Positions 1-12,620 are shown, counted from the first letter of the stretch. The stretch is 64,000 nt of DNA from Andrena cerasifolii (GCF_050908995.1 NW_027484980.1:17402-81401), one strand, 5' to 3'. Notes: a model not told the origin generated them from the sequence alone. Made by a program: numbers and translations.

Positions 1-949
1 ATTGGAGAACAAATATTGAAAAACTGATATTGAAAAACCGATATTGAAAAACCGCTATTGAAAAACCGATATTGAAACCGATATTAGAACCGATATTCAA
101 AAACCGATATTGAAAACCAAATATTGAAAAACTGATATTGAAAAACCGATATTGAAAAACCGATATTGAAAAACCTATATCGAATAACTGATATTGCAAA
201 ACCGATATTGAATCCGATAATAGAACCGATATTCAAAAACCGATAATGAAAACCAAATATTGAAAAACTGATATTGAAAAACCGATATTGAAAAACCGAT
301 ATTGAAAAACCTATATCGAAAAACTGATATTGAAAAATCGATATTGAAACCGATATTAGAACCGATATTGAAAAACCGATATTGAAAAACAAATATTGAA
401 AAACTGATATCGAAAAACTGATATTGAAAAACCGATATTGAAAAACCGATATTGAATCCGATAATAGAACCGATATTCAAAAACCGATATTGAAAACCAA
501 ATATTGAAATACTGATATTGAAAAACCGATATTGAAAAACCGATATTGAAAAACCTATATCGAAAAACTGATATTGAAAAACCGATATTGAAAAACCGAT
601 ATTGAATCCGATATTAGAACCGATATTCAAAAACCGATATTGTAGAACAAATATTGAAAAACTGATATTGAAAAACCGATATTGAAAAACCGATATTGAA
701 AAACCGATATTAAATCCGATATTAGAACCGATATTCAAAAACCGATATTGGAGAACGAATATTGAAAAACTGATATTGAAAAACCGATATTGAAAAACCG
801 ATATTGAAAAACCGATATTGAAAAACAAATATTGAAAAACTGATATCGAAAAACTGATATTGAGAAACTGATATTGCAAAACCGATATTGAAAAACCGAT
901 ATTGAAAAACCGATATTGAAAAACCTATATCGAATAACTGATATTGCAA
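1..949 (+). repeat. Mixed satellite modules, left edge of window
   Basis: This stretch holds modules also seen elsewhere but no clear tandem duplication. The 12-bp pair CCGATATTGAAT then CCGATAATAGAA occurs near 210 and 455. The rare CCGATAATGAAAAC variant occurs near 240; it is scarce in the left part of the array and common right of 40 kb. CCGATATTGTAGAA occurs near 640. The window cuts into the array here, so this is not an array edge. Confidence 0.75.
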
Positions 950-1618
950 AACCGATATTGAAAAACCTATATCGAAAAACTGATATTGAAAAATCGATAT
1001 TGAAACCGATATTAGAACCGATATTGAAAAACCGATATTGAAAAACAAATATTGAAAAACTGATATCGAAAAACTGATATTGAAAAACTGATATCGAAAA
1101 ACTGATATTGAAAAACCGATATTGAAAAACCGATATTGAATCCGATATTAGAACCGATATTCAAAAACCGATATTGTAGAACAAATATTGAAAAACTGAT
1201 ATTGAAAAACCGATATTGAAAAACCGATATTGAAAAACCGATATTAAATCCGATATTAGAACCGATATTTAAAAACCGATATTGGAGAACGAATATTGAA
1301 AAACTGATATTGAAAAACCGATATTGAAAAACCGATATTGAAAAACCGATATTGAAAAACAAATATTGAAAAACTGATATCGAAAAACTGATATTGAGAA
1401 ACTGATATTGCAAAACCGATATTGAAAAACCGATATTGAAAAACCGATATTGAAAAACCTATATCGAATAACTGATATTGCAAAACCGATATTGAAAAAA
1501 CGATATTGAATCCGATATTAGAACCGATATTGAAAAACAAATATTGAAAAACCGATATTGAAAAATCGATATTGAAACCGATATTAGAACCGATATTCAA
1601 AAACCGATATTGAAAAAC
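950..1618 (+). repeat. 0.67-kb segment, copy 1 of a pair 1,980 bp apart
   Basis: The segment matches 2930-3598 base for base apart from the differences I noticed: T at 1270 where the partner has C at 3250, and A at 1455 where the partner has T at 3435. The left break falls in the monomers before CCTATATCGAAAAA. The right break is where this copy goes into CTGATATTGAAAAA and the partner into CCGATATTGAAAAA. It contains a partial 30-monomer HOR from 1250. Confidence 0.8.
1250..1617 (+). repeat. 30-monomer HOR (408-bp type), partial single copy
   Basis: This follows the monomer order of the 408-bp HOR from its CCGATATTAGAA start, just after CCGATATTAAAT, through CCGATATTGGAGAA, CGAATATTGAAAAA, CTGATATTGAGAAA and the 15/11-bp junction. 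It stops three or four monomers before the next expected start. Confidence 0.8.
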
Positions 1619-1870
1619 TGATATTGAAAAACCGATATTGAAAAACCGATATTGAAAAACCTATATCGAAAAACTGATATTGAACAATCGATATTGAAAC
1701 CGATATTAGAACCGATATTGAAAAACCGATATTGAAAAACAAATATTGAAAAACTGATATCGAAAAACTGATATTGAAAAACCGATATTGAAAAACCGAT
1801 ATTGAATCCGATATTAGAACCGATATTCAAAAACCGATATTGGAGAACAAATATTGAATCCGATATTAGA

Positions 1871-2364
1871 ACCGATATTGAAAAACCGATATTGAAATAC
1901 CGATATTGAAAAACCTATATGGAAAAACTGATATTGCAAAACCGATATTGAATCCGATATTAGAACCGATATTGAAAAACCGATATTCAAAAACCGATAT
2001 TGGAGAACAAATATTCAAAAACCGATATTGAAAAACGAATATTGAAAAACTGATATTGAAAAACCGATATTGAAAAACCGCTATTGAAAAACCGATATTG
2101 AAACCGATATTAGAACCGATATTCAAAAACCGATATTGAAAACCAAATATTGAAAAACTGATATTGAAAAACCGATATTGAAAAACCGATATTGAAATAC
2201 CGATATTGAAAAACCTATATGGAAAAACTGATATTGCAAAACCGATATTGAAACCGCTATTAGAACCGATATTGAAAAACCGATATTCAAAAACCGATAT
2301 TGGAGAACAAATATTCAAAAACCGATATTGAAAAACGAATATTGAAAAACTGATATTGAAAAAC
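1871..2364 (+). repeat. 300-bp direct tandem duplication
   Basis: 1871-2064 matches 2171-2364 at an offset of 300 bp. Both contain CCGATATTGAAATA, CCTATATGGAAAAA, CTGATATTGCAAAA, CCGATATTCAAAAA, CCGATATTGGAGAA and CAAATATTCAAAAA in the same order. The second copy differs near 2250-2258, where a 12-bp pair reads GAAA then CCGCTATTAGAA instead of GAAT then CCGATATTAGAA. I saw the CCGCTATTAGAA monomer nowhere else. Confidence 0.75.
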
Positions 2365-2925
2365 TGATATTGAATCCGATATTAGAACCGATATTCAAAA
2401 ACCGATATTGGAGAACAAATATTGAAAAACTGATATTGAAAAACCGATATTGAAAAACCGCTATTGAAAAACCGATATTGAAACCGATATTAGAACCGAT
2501 ATTCAAAAACCGATATTGAAAACCAAATATTGAAAAACTGATATTGAAAAACCGATATTGAAAAACCGATATTGAAAAACCTATATCGAAAAACTGATAT
2601 TGAAAAATCGATATTGAAACCGATATTAGAACCGATATTCAAAAACCGATATTGGAGAACAAATATTGAAAAACTGATATTGAAAAACCGATATTGAAAA
2701 ACCTATATCGACAAACTGATATTGAAAAATCGATATTGAAACCGATATTAGAACCGATATTGAAAAACCGATATTGTAAAGCAAATATTGAAAAACTGAT
2801 ATCGAAAAACTGATATTGAAAAACCGATATTGAAAAACCGATATTGAATCCGATAATAGAACCGATATTCAAAAACCGATATTGAAAACCAAATATTGAA
2901 ATACTGATATTGAAAAACCGATATT
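2195..2925 (+). repeat. 730-bp module, copy 1 of 4
   Basis: The same monomer order recurs at 8982-9712 (offset 6,787), about 27933-28663 (offset 25,738) and 52299-53029 (offset 50,104). Order: CCTATATGGAAAAA, a 12-bp pair, CCGATATTGGAGAA, CAAATATTCAAAAA, CGAATATTGAAAAA, two CTGATATTGAAAAA, CCGCTATTGAAAAA, then CCGATATTGTAAAG near 2770 and CCGATAATAGAA. This copy has a private C at 2712. Confidence 0.75.
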
Positions 2926-2929
2926 GAAA

Positions 2930-3598
2930 AACCGATATTGAAAAACCTATATCGAAAAACTGATATTGAAAAATCGATATTGAAACCGATATTAGAACCG
3001 ATATTGAAAAACCGATATTGAAAAACAAATATTGAAAAACTGATATCGAAAAACTGATATTGAAAAACTGATATCGAAAAACTGATATTGAAAAACCGAT
3101 ATTGAAAAACCGATATTGAATCCGATATTAGAACCGATATTCAAAAACCGATATTGTAGAACAAATATTGAAAAACTGATATTGAAAAACCGATATTGAA
3201 AAACCGATATTGAAAAACCGATATTAAATCCGATATTAGAACCGATATTCAAAAACCGATATTGGAGAACGAATATTGAAAAACTGATATTGAAAAACCG
3301 ATATTGAAAAACCGATATTGAAAAACCGATATTGAAAAACAAATATTGAAAAACTGATATCGAAAAACTGATATTGAGAAACTGATATTGCAAAACCGAT
3401 ATTGAAAAACCGATATTGAAAAACCGATATTGAATAACCTATATCGAATAACTGATATTGCAAAACCGATATTGAAAAAACGATATTGAATCCGATATTA
3501 GAACCGATATTGAAAAACAAATATTGAAAAACCGATATTGAAAAATCGATATTGAAACCGATATTAGAACCGATATTCAAAAACCGATATTGAAAAAC
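2930..3598 (+). repeat. 0.67-kb segment, copy 2 of a pair 1,980 bp apart
   Basis: Partner of 950-1618. The private T at 3435 turns a GAAAAA monomer end into GAATAA ahead of CCTATATCGAATAA. The copy merges on its right into the first tandem pair of 408-bp HORs. Confidence 0.8.
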
Positions 3599-3637
3599 CG
3601 ATATTGAAAAACCGATATTGAAAAACCGATATTTAAT
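3230..3637 (+). repeat. 30-monomer HOR, 408 bp, complete, tandem copy 1
   Basis: It starts at CCGATATTAGAA and ends where the next copy begins at 3638, exactly 408 bp later. The copy-specific final monomer is CCGATATTTAAT rather than CCGATATTAAAT. Confidence 0.85.
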
Positions 3638-4004
3638 CCGATATTAGAACCGATATTCAAAAACCGATATTGGAGATCGAATATTGAAAAACTGATATTG
3701 AAAAACCGATATTGAAAAACCGATATTGAAAAACCGATATTGAAAAACAAATATTGAAAAACTGATATCGAAAAACTGATATTGAGAAACTGATATTGCA
3801 AAACCGATATTGAAAAACCGATATTGAAAAACCGATATTGAAAAACCTATATCGAATAACTGATATTGCAAAACCGATATTGAAAAAACGATATTGAATC
3901 CGATATTAGAACCGATATTGAAAAACAAATATTGAAAAACCGATATTGAAAAATCGATATTGAAACCGATATTAGAACCGATATTCAAAAACCGATATTG
4001 AAAA
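3638..4004 (+). repeat. 30-monomer HOR, tandem copy 2 (last monomers missing)
   Basis: This keeps the register of the preceding copy for about 27 monomers, then leaves it at CTGATATTGAAAAA. A private variant near 3674-3678 gives GGAGAT followed by CGAATATT, where other copies read GGAGAA. Confidence 0.8.
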
Positions 4005-5037
4005 ACTGATATTGAAAAACCGATATTGAAAAACCGATATTGAAAAACCGATATTGAAAAACCTATATCGAATAACTGATATTGCAAAACCGATATTGAA
4101 TCCGATATTAGAACCGATATTGAAAAACCGATATTGAAATACCGATATTGAAAAACCTATATGGAAAAACTGATATTGCAAAACCGATATTGAATCCGAT
4201 ATTAGAACCGATATTGAAAAACCGATATTAGAACCGATATTGAAAAACCGATATTCAAAAACCGATATTGGAGAACAAATATTCAAAAATCGATATTGAA
4301 AAACGAATATTGAAAAACTGATATTGAAAAACCGATATTGAAAAACCGCTATTGAAAAACCGATATTGAAACCGATATTAGAACCGATATTCAAAAACCG
4401 ATATTGAAAACCAAATATTGAAAAACTGATATTGAAAAACCGATATTGAAAAACCGATATTGAAAAACCTATATCGAAAAACTGATATTGAAACCGATAT
4501 TAGAACCGATATTGAAAAACCGATATTCAAAAACCGATATTGTAGAACAAATATTGAAAAACTGATATTGAAAAACCGATATTGAAAAACCGATATTGAA
4601 AAACCGATATTGAAAAACCTATATCGAATAACTGATATTGCAAAACCGATATTGAATCCGATATTAGAACCGATATTGAAAAACCGATATTGAAATACCG
4701 ATATTGAAAAACCTATATGGAAAAACTGATATTGCAAAACCGATATTGAATCCGATATTAGAACCGATATTGAAAAACCGATATTCAAAAACCGATATTG
4801 GAGAACAAATATTCAAAAACCGATATTGAAAAACGAATATTGAAAAACTGATATTGAAAAACCGATATTGAAAAACCGCTATTGAAAAACCGATATTGAA
4901 ACCGATATTAGAACCGATATTCAAAAACCGATATTGAAAACCAAATATTGAAAAACTGATATTGAAAAACCGATATTGAAAAACCGATATTGAAAAACCT
5001 ATATCGAAAAACTGATATTGAAAAATCGATATTGAAA
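4005..5037 (+). repeat. Mixed modules including one 261-bp module
   Basis: Two CCTATATGGAAAAA blocks occur here (near 4155 and 4710). The first contains a CCGATATTAGAA monomer near 4225 that is not paired with a GAAT-type 12-mer, which breaks the usual pairing rule. The second block is the complete 261-bp module at 4664-4924. CCGATATTGTAGAA occurs near 4540. Confidence 0.7.
4664..4924 (+). repeat. 261-bp module (CCTATATGG to CCGCTATTG), copy 1
   Basis: Monomer order: CCGATATTAGAA, CCGATATTGAAAAA, CCGATATTGAAATA, CCGATATTGAAAAA, CCTATATGGAAAAA, CTGATATTGCAAAA, a 12-bp pair, CCGATATTGAAAAA, CCGATATTCAAAAA, CCGATATTGGAGAA, CAAATATTCAAAAA, CCGATATTGAAAAA, CGAATATTGAAAAA, CTGATATTGAAAAA, CCGATATTGAAAAA, CCGCTATTGAAAAA and another 12-bp pair. 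Same-length copies start at 6160, 7828, 8451, 11883, 14573, 19629, 21393, 32010, 47617, 49583, 57152 and 58122. It is the most widely spread landmark of the array. Confidence 0.85.
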
Positions 5038-5445
5038 CCGATATTAGAACCGATATTCAAAAACCGATATTGGAGAACGAATATTGAAAAACTGATATTG
5101 AAAAACCGATATTGAAAAACCGATATTGAAAAACCGATATTGAAAAACAAATATTGAAAAACTGATATCGAAAAACTGATATTGAGAAACTGATATTGCA
5201 AAACCGATATTGAAAAACCGATATTGAAAAACCGATATTGAAAAACCTATATCGAATAACTGATATTGCAAAACCGATATTGAAAAAACGATATTGAATC
5301 CGATATTAGAACCGATATTGAAAAACAAATATTGAAAAACCGATATTGAAAAGTCGATATTGAAACCGATATTAGAACCGATATTCAAAAACCGATATTG
5401 AAAAACCGATATTGAAAAACCGATATTGAAAAACCGATATTAAAT
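5038..5445 (+). repeat. 30-monomer HOR, 408 bp, complete, tandem copy 1 of second pair
   Basis: It runs from CCGATATTAGAA at 5038 to the base before the next copy at 5446. Lengths I summed monomer by monomer: 30 monomers, 408 bp. It contains one 15-bp monomer followed by an 11-bp one (CCGATATTGAAAAAA, CGATATTGAAT), a signature of this HOR. A private G lies at 5353. The flanking monomer before it is TCGATATTGAAA rather than CCGATATTAAAT. Confidence 0.88.
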
Positions 5446-6420
5446 CCGATATTAGAACCGATATTCAAAAACCGATATTGGAGAACGAATATTGAAAAAC
5501 TGATATTGAAAAACCGATATTGAAAAACCGATATTGAAAAACCGATATTGAAAAACAAATATTGAAAAACTGATATCGAAAAACTGATATTGAGAAACTG
5601 ATATTGCAAAACCGATATTGAAAAACCGATATTGAAAAACCGATATTGAAAAACCTATATCGAATAACTGATATTGCAAAACCGATATTGAAAAAACGAT
5701 ATTGAATCCGATATTAGAACCGATATTGAAAAACAAATATTGAAAAACCGATATTGAAAAATCGATATTGAAACCGATATTAGAACCGATATTCAAAAAC
5801 CGATATTGAAAAACTGATATTGAAAAACCGATATTGAAAAACCGATATTGAAAAACCTATATCGAAAAACTGATATTGAACAATCGATATTGAAACCGAT
5901 ATTAGAACCGATATTGAAAAACCGATATTGAAAAACAAATATTGAAAAACTGATATCGAAAAACTGATATTGAAAAACCGATATTGAAAAACCGATATTG
6001 AATCCGATATTAGAACCGATATTCAAAAACCGATATTGGAGAACAAATATTGAAAAACTGATATTGAAAAACCGATATTGAAAAACCGATATTGAAAAAC
6101 CGATATTGAAAAACCTATATCGAATAACTGATATTGCAAAACAGATATTGAATCCGATATTAGAACCGATATTGAAAAACCGATATTGAAATACCGATAT
6201 TGAAAAACCTATATGGAAAAACTGATATTGCAAAACCGATATTGAATCCGATATTAGAACCGATATTGAAAAACCGATATTCAAAAACCGATATTGGAGA
6301 ACAAATATTCAAAAACCGATATTGAAAAACGAATATTGAAAAACTGATATTGAAAAACCGATATTGAAAAACCGCTATTGAAAAACCGATATTGAAACCG
6401 ATATTAGAACCGATATTCAA
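5446..6420 (+). repeat. 975-bp super-HOR, copy 1
   Basis: Three parts follow each other: a 408-type HOR lacking its last monomers (to about 5806), a linker marked by AACAATCGATATTG near 5880, and the 261-bp module at 6160-6420. The same spacing (start, start+347, start+714, end at start+974) recurs at 11169, 13859 and 31296. It recurs with small length changes at 7115 and 42489. A private variant near 6143 reads ACAGATATTG. Confidence 0.82.
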
Positions 6421-7114
6421 AAACCGATATTGAAAACCAAATATTGAAAAACTGATATTGAAAAACCGATATTGAAAAACCGATATTGAAAAACCTATAT
6501 CGAAAAACTGATATTGAAACCGATATTAGAACCGATATTGAAAAACCGATATTGAAAAACCGATATGAAAAACCTATATCGAAAAACTGATATTGAAAAA
6601 TCGATATTGAAACCGATATTAGAACCGATATTGAAAAACCGATATTGTAAAGCAAATATTGAAAAACTGATATCGAAAAACTGATATTGAAAAACCGATA
6701 TTGAAAAACCGATATTGAATCCGATAATAGAACCGATATTCAAAAACCGATAATGAAAACCAAATATTGAAAAACTGATATTGAAAAACCGATATTGAAA
6801 AACCGATATTGAAAAACCTATATCGAAAAACTGATATTGAAAAATCGATATTGAAACCGATATTAGAACCGATATTGAAAAACCGATATTGAAAAACAAA
6901 TATTGAAAAACTGATATCGAAAAACTGATATTGAAAAACCGATATTGAAAAACCGATATTGAAAAACCTATATCGAATAACTGATATTGCAAAACCGATA
7001 TTGAATCCGATAATAGAACCGATATTCAAAAACCGATATTGTAGAACAAATATTGAAAAACTGATATTGAAAAACCGATATTGAAAAACCGATATTGAAA
7101 AACCGATATTAAAT
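6421..7114 (+). repeat. Mixed modules with a 13-bp monomer
   Basis: CCTATATCGAAAAA modules, CCGATATTGTAAAG near 6646 and CCGATAATAGAA near 6720 and 7010 are present. One monomer near 6563-6575 has lost a T (GATATG instead of GATATTG), which gives 13 bp and shifts the register of everything to its right by one base. The rare CCGATAATGAAAAC variant occurs near 6748. Confidence 0.7.
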
Positions 7115-8088
7115 CCGATATTAGAACCGATATTCAAAAACCGATATTGGAGAACGAATATTGAAAAACTGATATTGAAAAACCGATATTGAAAAACCGA
7201 TATTGAAAAACCGATATTGAAAAACAAATATTGAAAAACTGATATCGAAAAACTGATATTGAGAAACTGATATTGCAAAACCGATATTGAAAAACCGATA
7301 TTGAAAAACCGATATTGAAAAACCTATATCGAATAACTGATATTGCAAAACCGATATTGAAAAAACGATATTGAATCCGATATTAGAACCGATATTGAAA
7401 AACAAATATTGAAAAACCGATATTGAAAAATCGATATTGAAACCGATATTAGAACCGATATTCAAAAACCGATATTGAAAAACTGATATTGAAAAACCGA
7501 TATTGAAAAACCGATATTGAAAAACCTATATCGAAAAACTGATATTGAACAATCGATATTGAAACCGATATTAGAACCGATATTGAAAAACCGATATTGA
7601 AAAACAAATATTGAAAAACTGATATCGAAAAACTGATATTGAAAAACCGATATTGAAAACCGATATTGAATCCGATATTAGAACCGATATTCAAAAACCG
7701 ATATCGGAGAACAAATATTGAAAAACTGATATTGAAAAACCGATATTGAAAAACCGATATTGAAAAACCGATATTGAAAAACCTATATCGAATAACTGAT
7801 ATTGCAAAACCGATATTGAATCCGATATTAGAACCGATATTGAAAAACCGATATTGAAATACCGATATTGAAAAACCTATATGGAAAAACTGATATTGCA
7901 AAACCGATATTGAATCCGATATTAGAACCGATATTGAAAAACCGATATTCAAAAACCGATATTGGAGAACAAATATTCAAAAACCGATATTGAAAAACGA
8001 ATATTGAAAAACTGATATTGAAAAACCGATATTGAAAAACCGCTATTGAAAAACCGATATTGAAACCGATATTAGAACAGATATTCAA
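7115..8088 (+). repeat. 974-bp super-HOR, copy 2, one base shorter
   Basis: It has the same organisation as 5446-6420, but a 13-bp monomer with four A near 7647-7659 shortens it by one base. It also carries GATATCGG instead of GATATTGG near 7703. Its right two thirds were duplicated in tandem (see 7428-8724). Confidence 0.8.
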
Positions 8089-8724
8089 AAACCGATATTG
8101 AAAAACTGATATTGAAAAACCGATATTGAAAAACCGATATTGAAAAACCTATATCGAAAAACTGATATTGAACAATCGATATTGAAACCGATATTAGAAC
8201 CGATATTGAAAAACCGATATTGAAAAACAAATATTGAAAAACTGATATCGAAAAACTGATATTGAAAAACCGATATTGAAAACCGATATTGAATCCGATA
8301 TTAGAACCGATATTCAAAAACCGATATCGGAGAACAAATATTGAAAAACTGATATTGAAAAACCGATATTGAAAAACCGATATTGAAAAACCGATATTGA
8401 AAAACCTATATCGAATAACTGATATTGCAAAACCGATATTGAATCCGATATTAGAACCGATATTGAAAAACCGATATTGAAATACCGATATTGAAAAACC
8501 TATATGGAAAAACTGATATTGCAAAACCGATATTGAATCCGATATTAGAACCGATATTGAAAAACCGATATTCAAAAACCGATATTGGAGAACAAATATT
8601 CAAAAACCGATATTGAAAAACGAATATTGAAAAACTGATATTGAAAAACCGATATTGAAAAACCGCTATTGAAAAACCGATATTGAAACCGATATTAGAA
8701 CCGATATTCAAAAACCGATATTGA
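7428..8724 (+). repeat. 623-bp direct tandem duplication
   Basis: 7428-8050 is repeated at 8051-8673, and the match runs on to about 8724. Two rare variants sit at identical relative places: the 13-bp monomer at 7647 and 8270, and GATATCGG at 7701-7707 and 8324-8330. I saw neither elsewhere, so the copies share a recent ancestor. The one difference I found is A at 8079, where the related positions 7456 and 8702 have C. Confidence 0.88.
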
Positions 8725-8981
8725 AAACCAAATATTGAAAAACTGATATTGAAAAACCGATATTGAAAAACCGATATTGAAAAACCTATATCGAAAAACT
8801 GATATTGAAACCGATATTAGAACCGATATTGAAAAACCGATATTCAAAAACCGATATTGTAGAACAAATATTGAAAAACTGATATTGAAAAACCGATATT
8901 GAAAAACCGATATTGAAAAACCTATATCGAATAACTGATATTGCAAAACCGATATTGAATCCGATATTAGAACCGATATTG

Positions 8982-9712
8982 AAAAACCGATATTGAAAAA
9001 CCTATATGGAAAAACTGATATTGCAAAACCGATATTGAATCCGATATTAGAACCGATATTGAAAAACCGATATTCAAAAACCGATATTGGAGAACAAATA
9101 TTCAAAAACCGATATTGAAAAACGAATATTGAAAAACTGATATTGAAAAACTGATATTGAATCCGATATTAGAACCGATATTCAAAAACCGATATTGGAG
9201 AACAAATATTGAAAAACTGATATTGAAAAACCGATATTGAAAAACCGCTATTGAAAAACCGATATTGAAACCGATATTAGAACCTATATTCAAAAACCGA
9301 TATTGAAAACCAAATATTGAAAAACTGATATTGAAAAACCGATATTGAAAAACCGATATTGAAAAACCTATATCGAAAAACTGATATTGAAAAATCGATA
9401 TTGAAACCGATATTAGAACCGATATTCAAAAACCGATATTGGAGAACAAATATTGAAAAACTGATATTGAAAAACCGATATTGAAAAACCTATATCGAAA
9501 AACTGATATTGAAAAATCGATATTGAAACCGATATTAGAACCGATATTGAAAAACCGATATTGTAAAGCAAATATTGAAAAACTGATATCGAAAAACTGA
9601 TATTGAAAAACCGATATTGAAAAACCGATATTGAATCCGATAATAGAACCGATATTCAAAAACCGATATTGAAAACCAAATATTGAAATACTGATATTGA
9701 AAAACCGATATT
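8982..9712 (+). repeat. 730-bp module, copy 2 of 4
   Basis: It matches 2195-2925 at offset 6,787 and contains CCGATATTGTAAAG near 9560 and CCGATAATAGAA near 9640. The next monomers carry a private A at 9727 (CCTATATCAAAAAA). On its right it passes into the first copy of the 2,690-bp tandem duplication. Confidence 0.75.
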
Positions 9713-10150
9713 GAAAAACCTATATCAAAAAACTGATATTGAAAAACTGATATTGAATCCGATATTAGAACCGATATTCAAAAACCGATATTGGAGAACA
9801 AATATTGAAAAACTGATATTGAAAAACCGATATTGAAAAACCGATATTGAAAAACCGATATTGAAAAACCTATATCGAATAACTGATATTGCAAAACCGA
9901 TATTGAATCCGATATTAGAACCGATATTGAAAAACCGATATTGAATCCGATATTAGAACCGATATTGAAAAACCGATATTGAAATACCGATATTCAAAAA
10001 CCGATATTGAAAACCAAATATTGAAAAACTGATATTGAAAAACCGATATTGAAAAACCGATATTGAAAAACCTATATCGAAAAACTGATATTGAAAAATC
10101 GATATTGAAACCGATATTAGAACCGATATTGAAAAACCGATATTGTAAAG

Positions 10151-10380
10151 CAAATATTGAAAAACTGATATCGAAAAACTGATATTGAAAAACCGATATT
10201 GAATCCGATAATAGAACCGATATTCAAAAACCGATATTGAAAACCAAATATTGAAATACTGATATTGAAAAACCGATATTGAAAAACCGATATTGAAAAA
10301 CCTATATCGAAAAACTGATATTGAAAAATCGATATTGAAACCGATATTAGAACCGATATTGAAAAACCGATATTGAAAAA
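10151..10380 (+). repeat. 17-monomer HOR, 230 bp
   Basis: The unit has thirteen 14-bp and four 12-bp monomers (182 + 48 = 230). Order: CAAATATTGAAAAA, CTGATATCGAAAAA, CTGATATTGAAAAA, CCGATATTGAAT, CCGATAATAGAA, CCGATATTCAAAAA, CCGATATTGAAAAC, CAAATATTGAAATA, CTGATATTGAAAAA, two consensus, CCTATATCGAAAAA, CTGATATTGAAAAA, TCGATATTGAAA, CCGATATTAGAA, consensus, and CCGATATTGTAAAG or consensus. Further copies start at 12841, 15939, 19175, 27136, 29886, 30116, 39681 and 39911. Confidence 0.85.
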
Positions 10381-11168
10381 CAAATATTGAAAAACTGATA
10401 TCGAAAAACTGATATTGAAAAACCGATATTGAAAAACCGATATTGAATCCGATATCAGAACCGATATTCAAAAACCGATATTGGAGAACAAACATTGAAA
10501 AACTGATATTGAAAAACCGATATTGAAAAACCGATATTGAAAAACCTATATGGAAAAACTGATATTGCAAAACCGATATTGAATCCGATATTAGAACCGA
10601 TATTGAAAAACCGATATTCAAAAACCGATATTGGAGAACAAATATTCAAAAACCGATATTGAAAAACGAATATTGAAAAACTGATATTGAAAAACTGATA
10701 TTGAATCCGATATTAGAACCGATATTCAAAAACCGATATTGGAGAACAAATATTGAAAAACTGATATTGAAAAACCGATATTGAAAAACCGCTATTGAAA
10801 AACCGATATTGAAACCGATATTAGAACCGATATTCAAAAACCGATATTGAAAACCAAATATTGAAAAACTGATATTGAAAAACCGATATTGAAAAACCGA
10901 TATTGAAAAACCTATATCGAAAAACTGATATTGAAAAATCGATATTGAAACCGATATTGAAAAACCGATATTGTAAAGCAAATATTGAAAAACTGATATC
11001 GAAAAACTGATATTGAAAAACCGATATTGAAAAACCGATATTGAATCCGATAATAGAACCGATATTCAAAAACCGATATTGAAAACCAAATATTGAAATA
11101 CTGATATTGAAAAACTGATATTGAAAAACCGATATTGAAAAACCGATATTGAAAAACCGATATTAAAT

Positions 11169-12143
11169 CCGATATTAGAACCGATATTCAAAAACCGATA
11201 TTGGAGAACGAATATTGAAAAACTGATATTGAAAAACCGATATTGAAAAACCGATATTGAAAAACCGATATTGAAAAACAAATATTGAAAAACTGATATC
11301 GAAAAACTGATATTGAGAAACTGATATTGCAAAACCGATATTGAAAAACCGATATTGAAAAACCGATATTGAAAAACCTATATCGAATAACTGATATTGC
11401 AAAACCGATATTGAAAAAACGATATTGAATCCGATATTAGAACCGATATTGAAAAACAAATATTGAAAAACCGATATTGAAAAATCGATATTGAAACCGA
11501 TATTAGAACCGATATTCAAAAACCGATATTGAAAAACTGATATTGAAAAACCGATATTGAAAAACCGATATTGAAAAACCTATATCGAAAAACTGATATT
11601 GAACAATCGATATTGAAACCGATATTAGAACCGATATTGAAAAACCGATATTGAAAAACAAATATTGAAAAACTGATATCGAAAAACTGATATTGAAAAA
11701 CCGATATTGAAAAACCGATATTGAATCCGATATTAGAACCGATATTCAAAAACCGATATTGGAGAACAAATATTGAAAAACTGATATTGAAAAACCGATA
11801 TTGAAAAACCGATATTGAAAAACCGATATTGAAAAACCTATATCGAATAACTGATATTGCAAAACCGATATTGAATCCGATATTAGAACCGATATTGAAA
11901 AACCGATATTGAAATACCGATATTGAAAAACCTATATGGAAAAACTGATATTGCAAAACCGATATTGAATCCGATATTAGAACCGATATTGAAAAACCGA
12001 TATTCAAAAACCGATATTGGAGAACAAATATTCAAAAACCGATATTGAAAAACGAATATTGAAAAACTGATATTGAAAAACCGATATTGAAAAACCGCTA
12101 TTGAAAAACCGATATTGAAACCGATATTAGAACCGATATTCAA
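11169..12143 (+). repeat. 975-bp super-HOR, copy 3
   Basis: It has the same part spacing as 5446-6420: HOR start at 11169, linker at 11516, 261-bp module at 11883-12143. It lies inside copy 1 of the 2,690-bp duplication, so 13859-14833 is its direct descendant or sister. Confidence 0.83.
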
Positions 12144-12620
12144 AAACCGATATTGAAAACCAAATATTGAAAAACTGATATTGAAAAACCGATATTGAAA
12201 AACCGATATTGAAAAACCTATATCGAAAAACTGATATTGAAAAATCGATATTGAAACCGATATTAGAACCGATATTGAAAAACCGATATTGTAAAGCAAA
12301 TATTGAAAAACTGATATCGAAAAACTGATATTGAAAAACCGATATTGAAAAACCGATATTGAATCCGATAATAGAACCGATATTCAAAAACCGATATTGA
12401 AAACCAAATATTGAAATACTGATATTGAAAAACCGATATTGAAAAACCTATATCGAAAAACTGATATTGAAAAACTGATATTGAATCCGATATTAGAACC
12501 GATATTCAAAAACCGATATTGGAGAACAAATATTGAAAAACTGATATTGAAAAACCGATATTGAAAAACCGATATTGAAAAACCGATATTGAAAAACCTA
12601 TATCGAATAACTGATATTGC

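Larger units (their letters stand above)
9931..12574 (+). repeat. 2,690-bp tandem duplication, copy 1
   Basis: This matches 12621-15264 at a constant offset of 2,690 bp with no length change. I found two base differences: C at 10456 against T at 13146, and A at 11083 against T at 13773. Both copies carry CAAACATTGAAAAA (10493 and 13183), seen nowhere else. Left of 9900 the match goes on at offset 2,728 to about 9470, so three monomers (38 bp) were added or lost there. It contains a 230-bp HOR (10151) and a super-HOR (11169). Confidence 0.9.

Noticed and set aside
2400..2425. GGAGAA before a TTG, resembling a ribosome binding site (recurs all along the array)
   Set aside because: The motif is the monomer variant CCGATATTGGAGAA followed by CAAATATTGAAAAA. 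The frame from that TTG closes after a few codons, and the motif recurs with the HOR.
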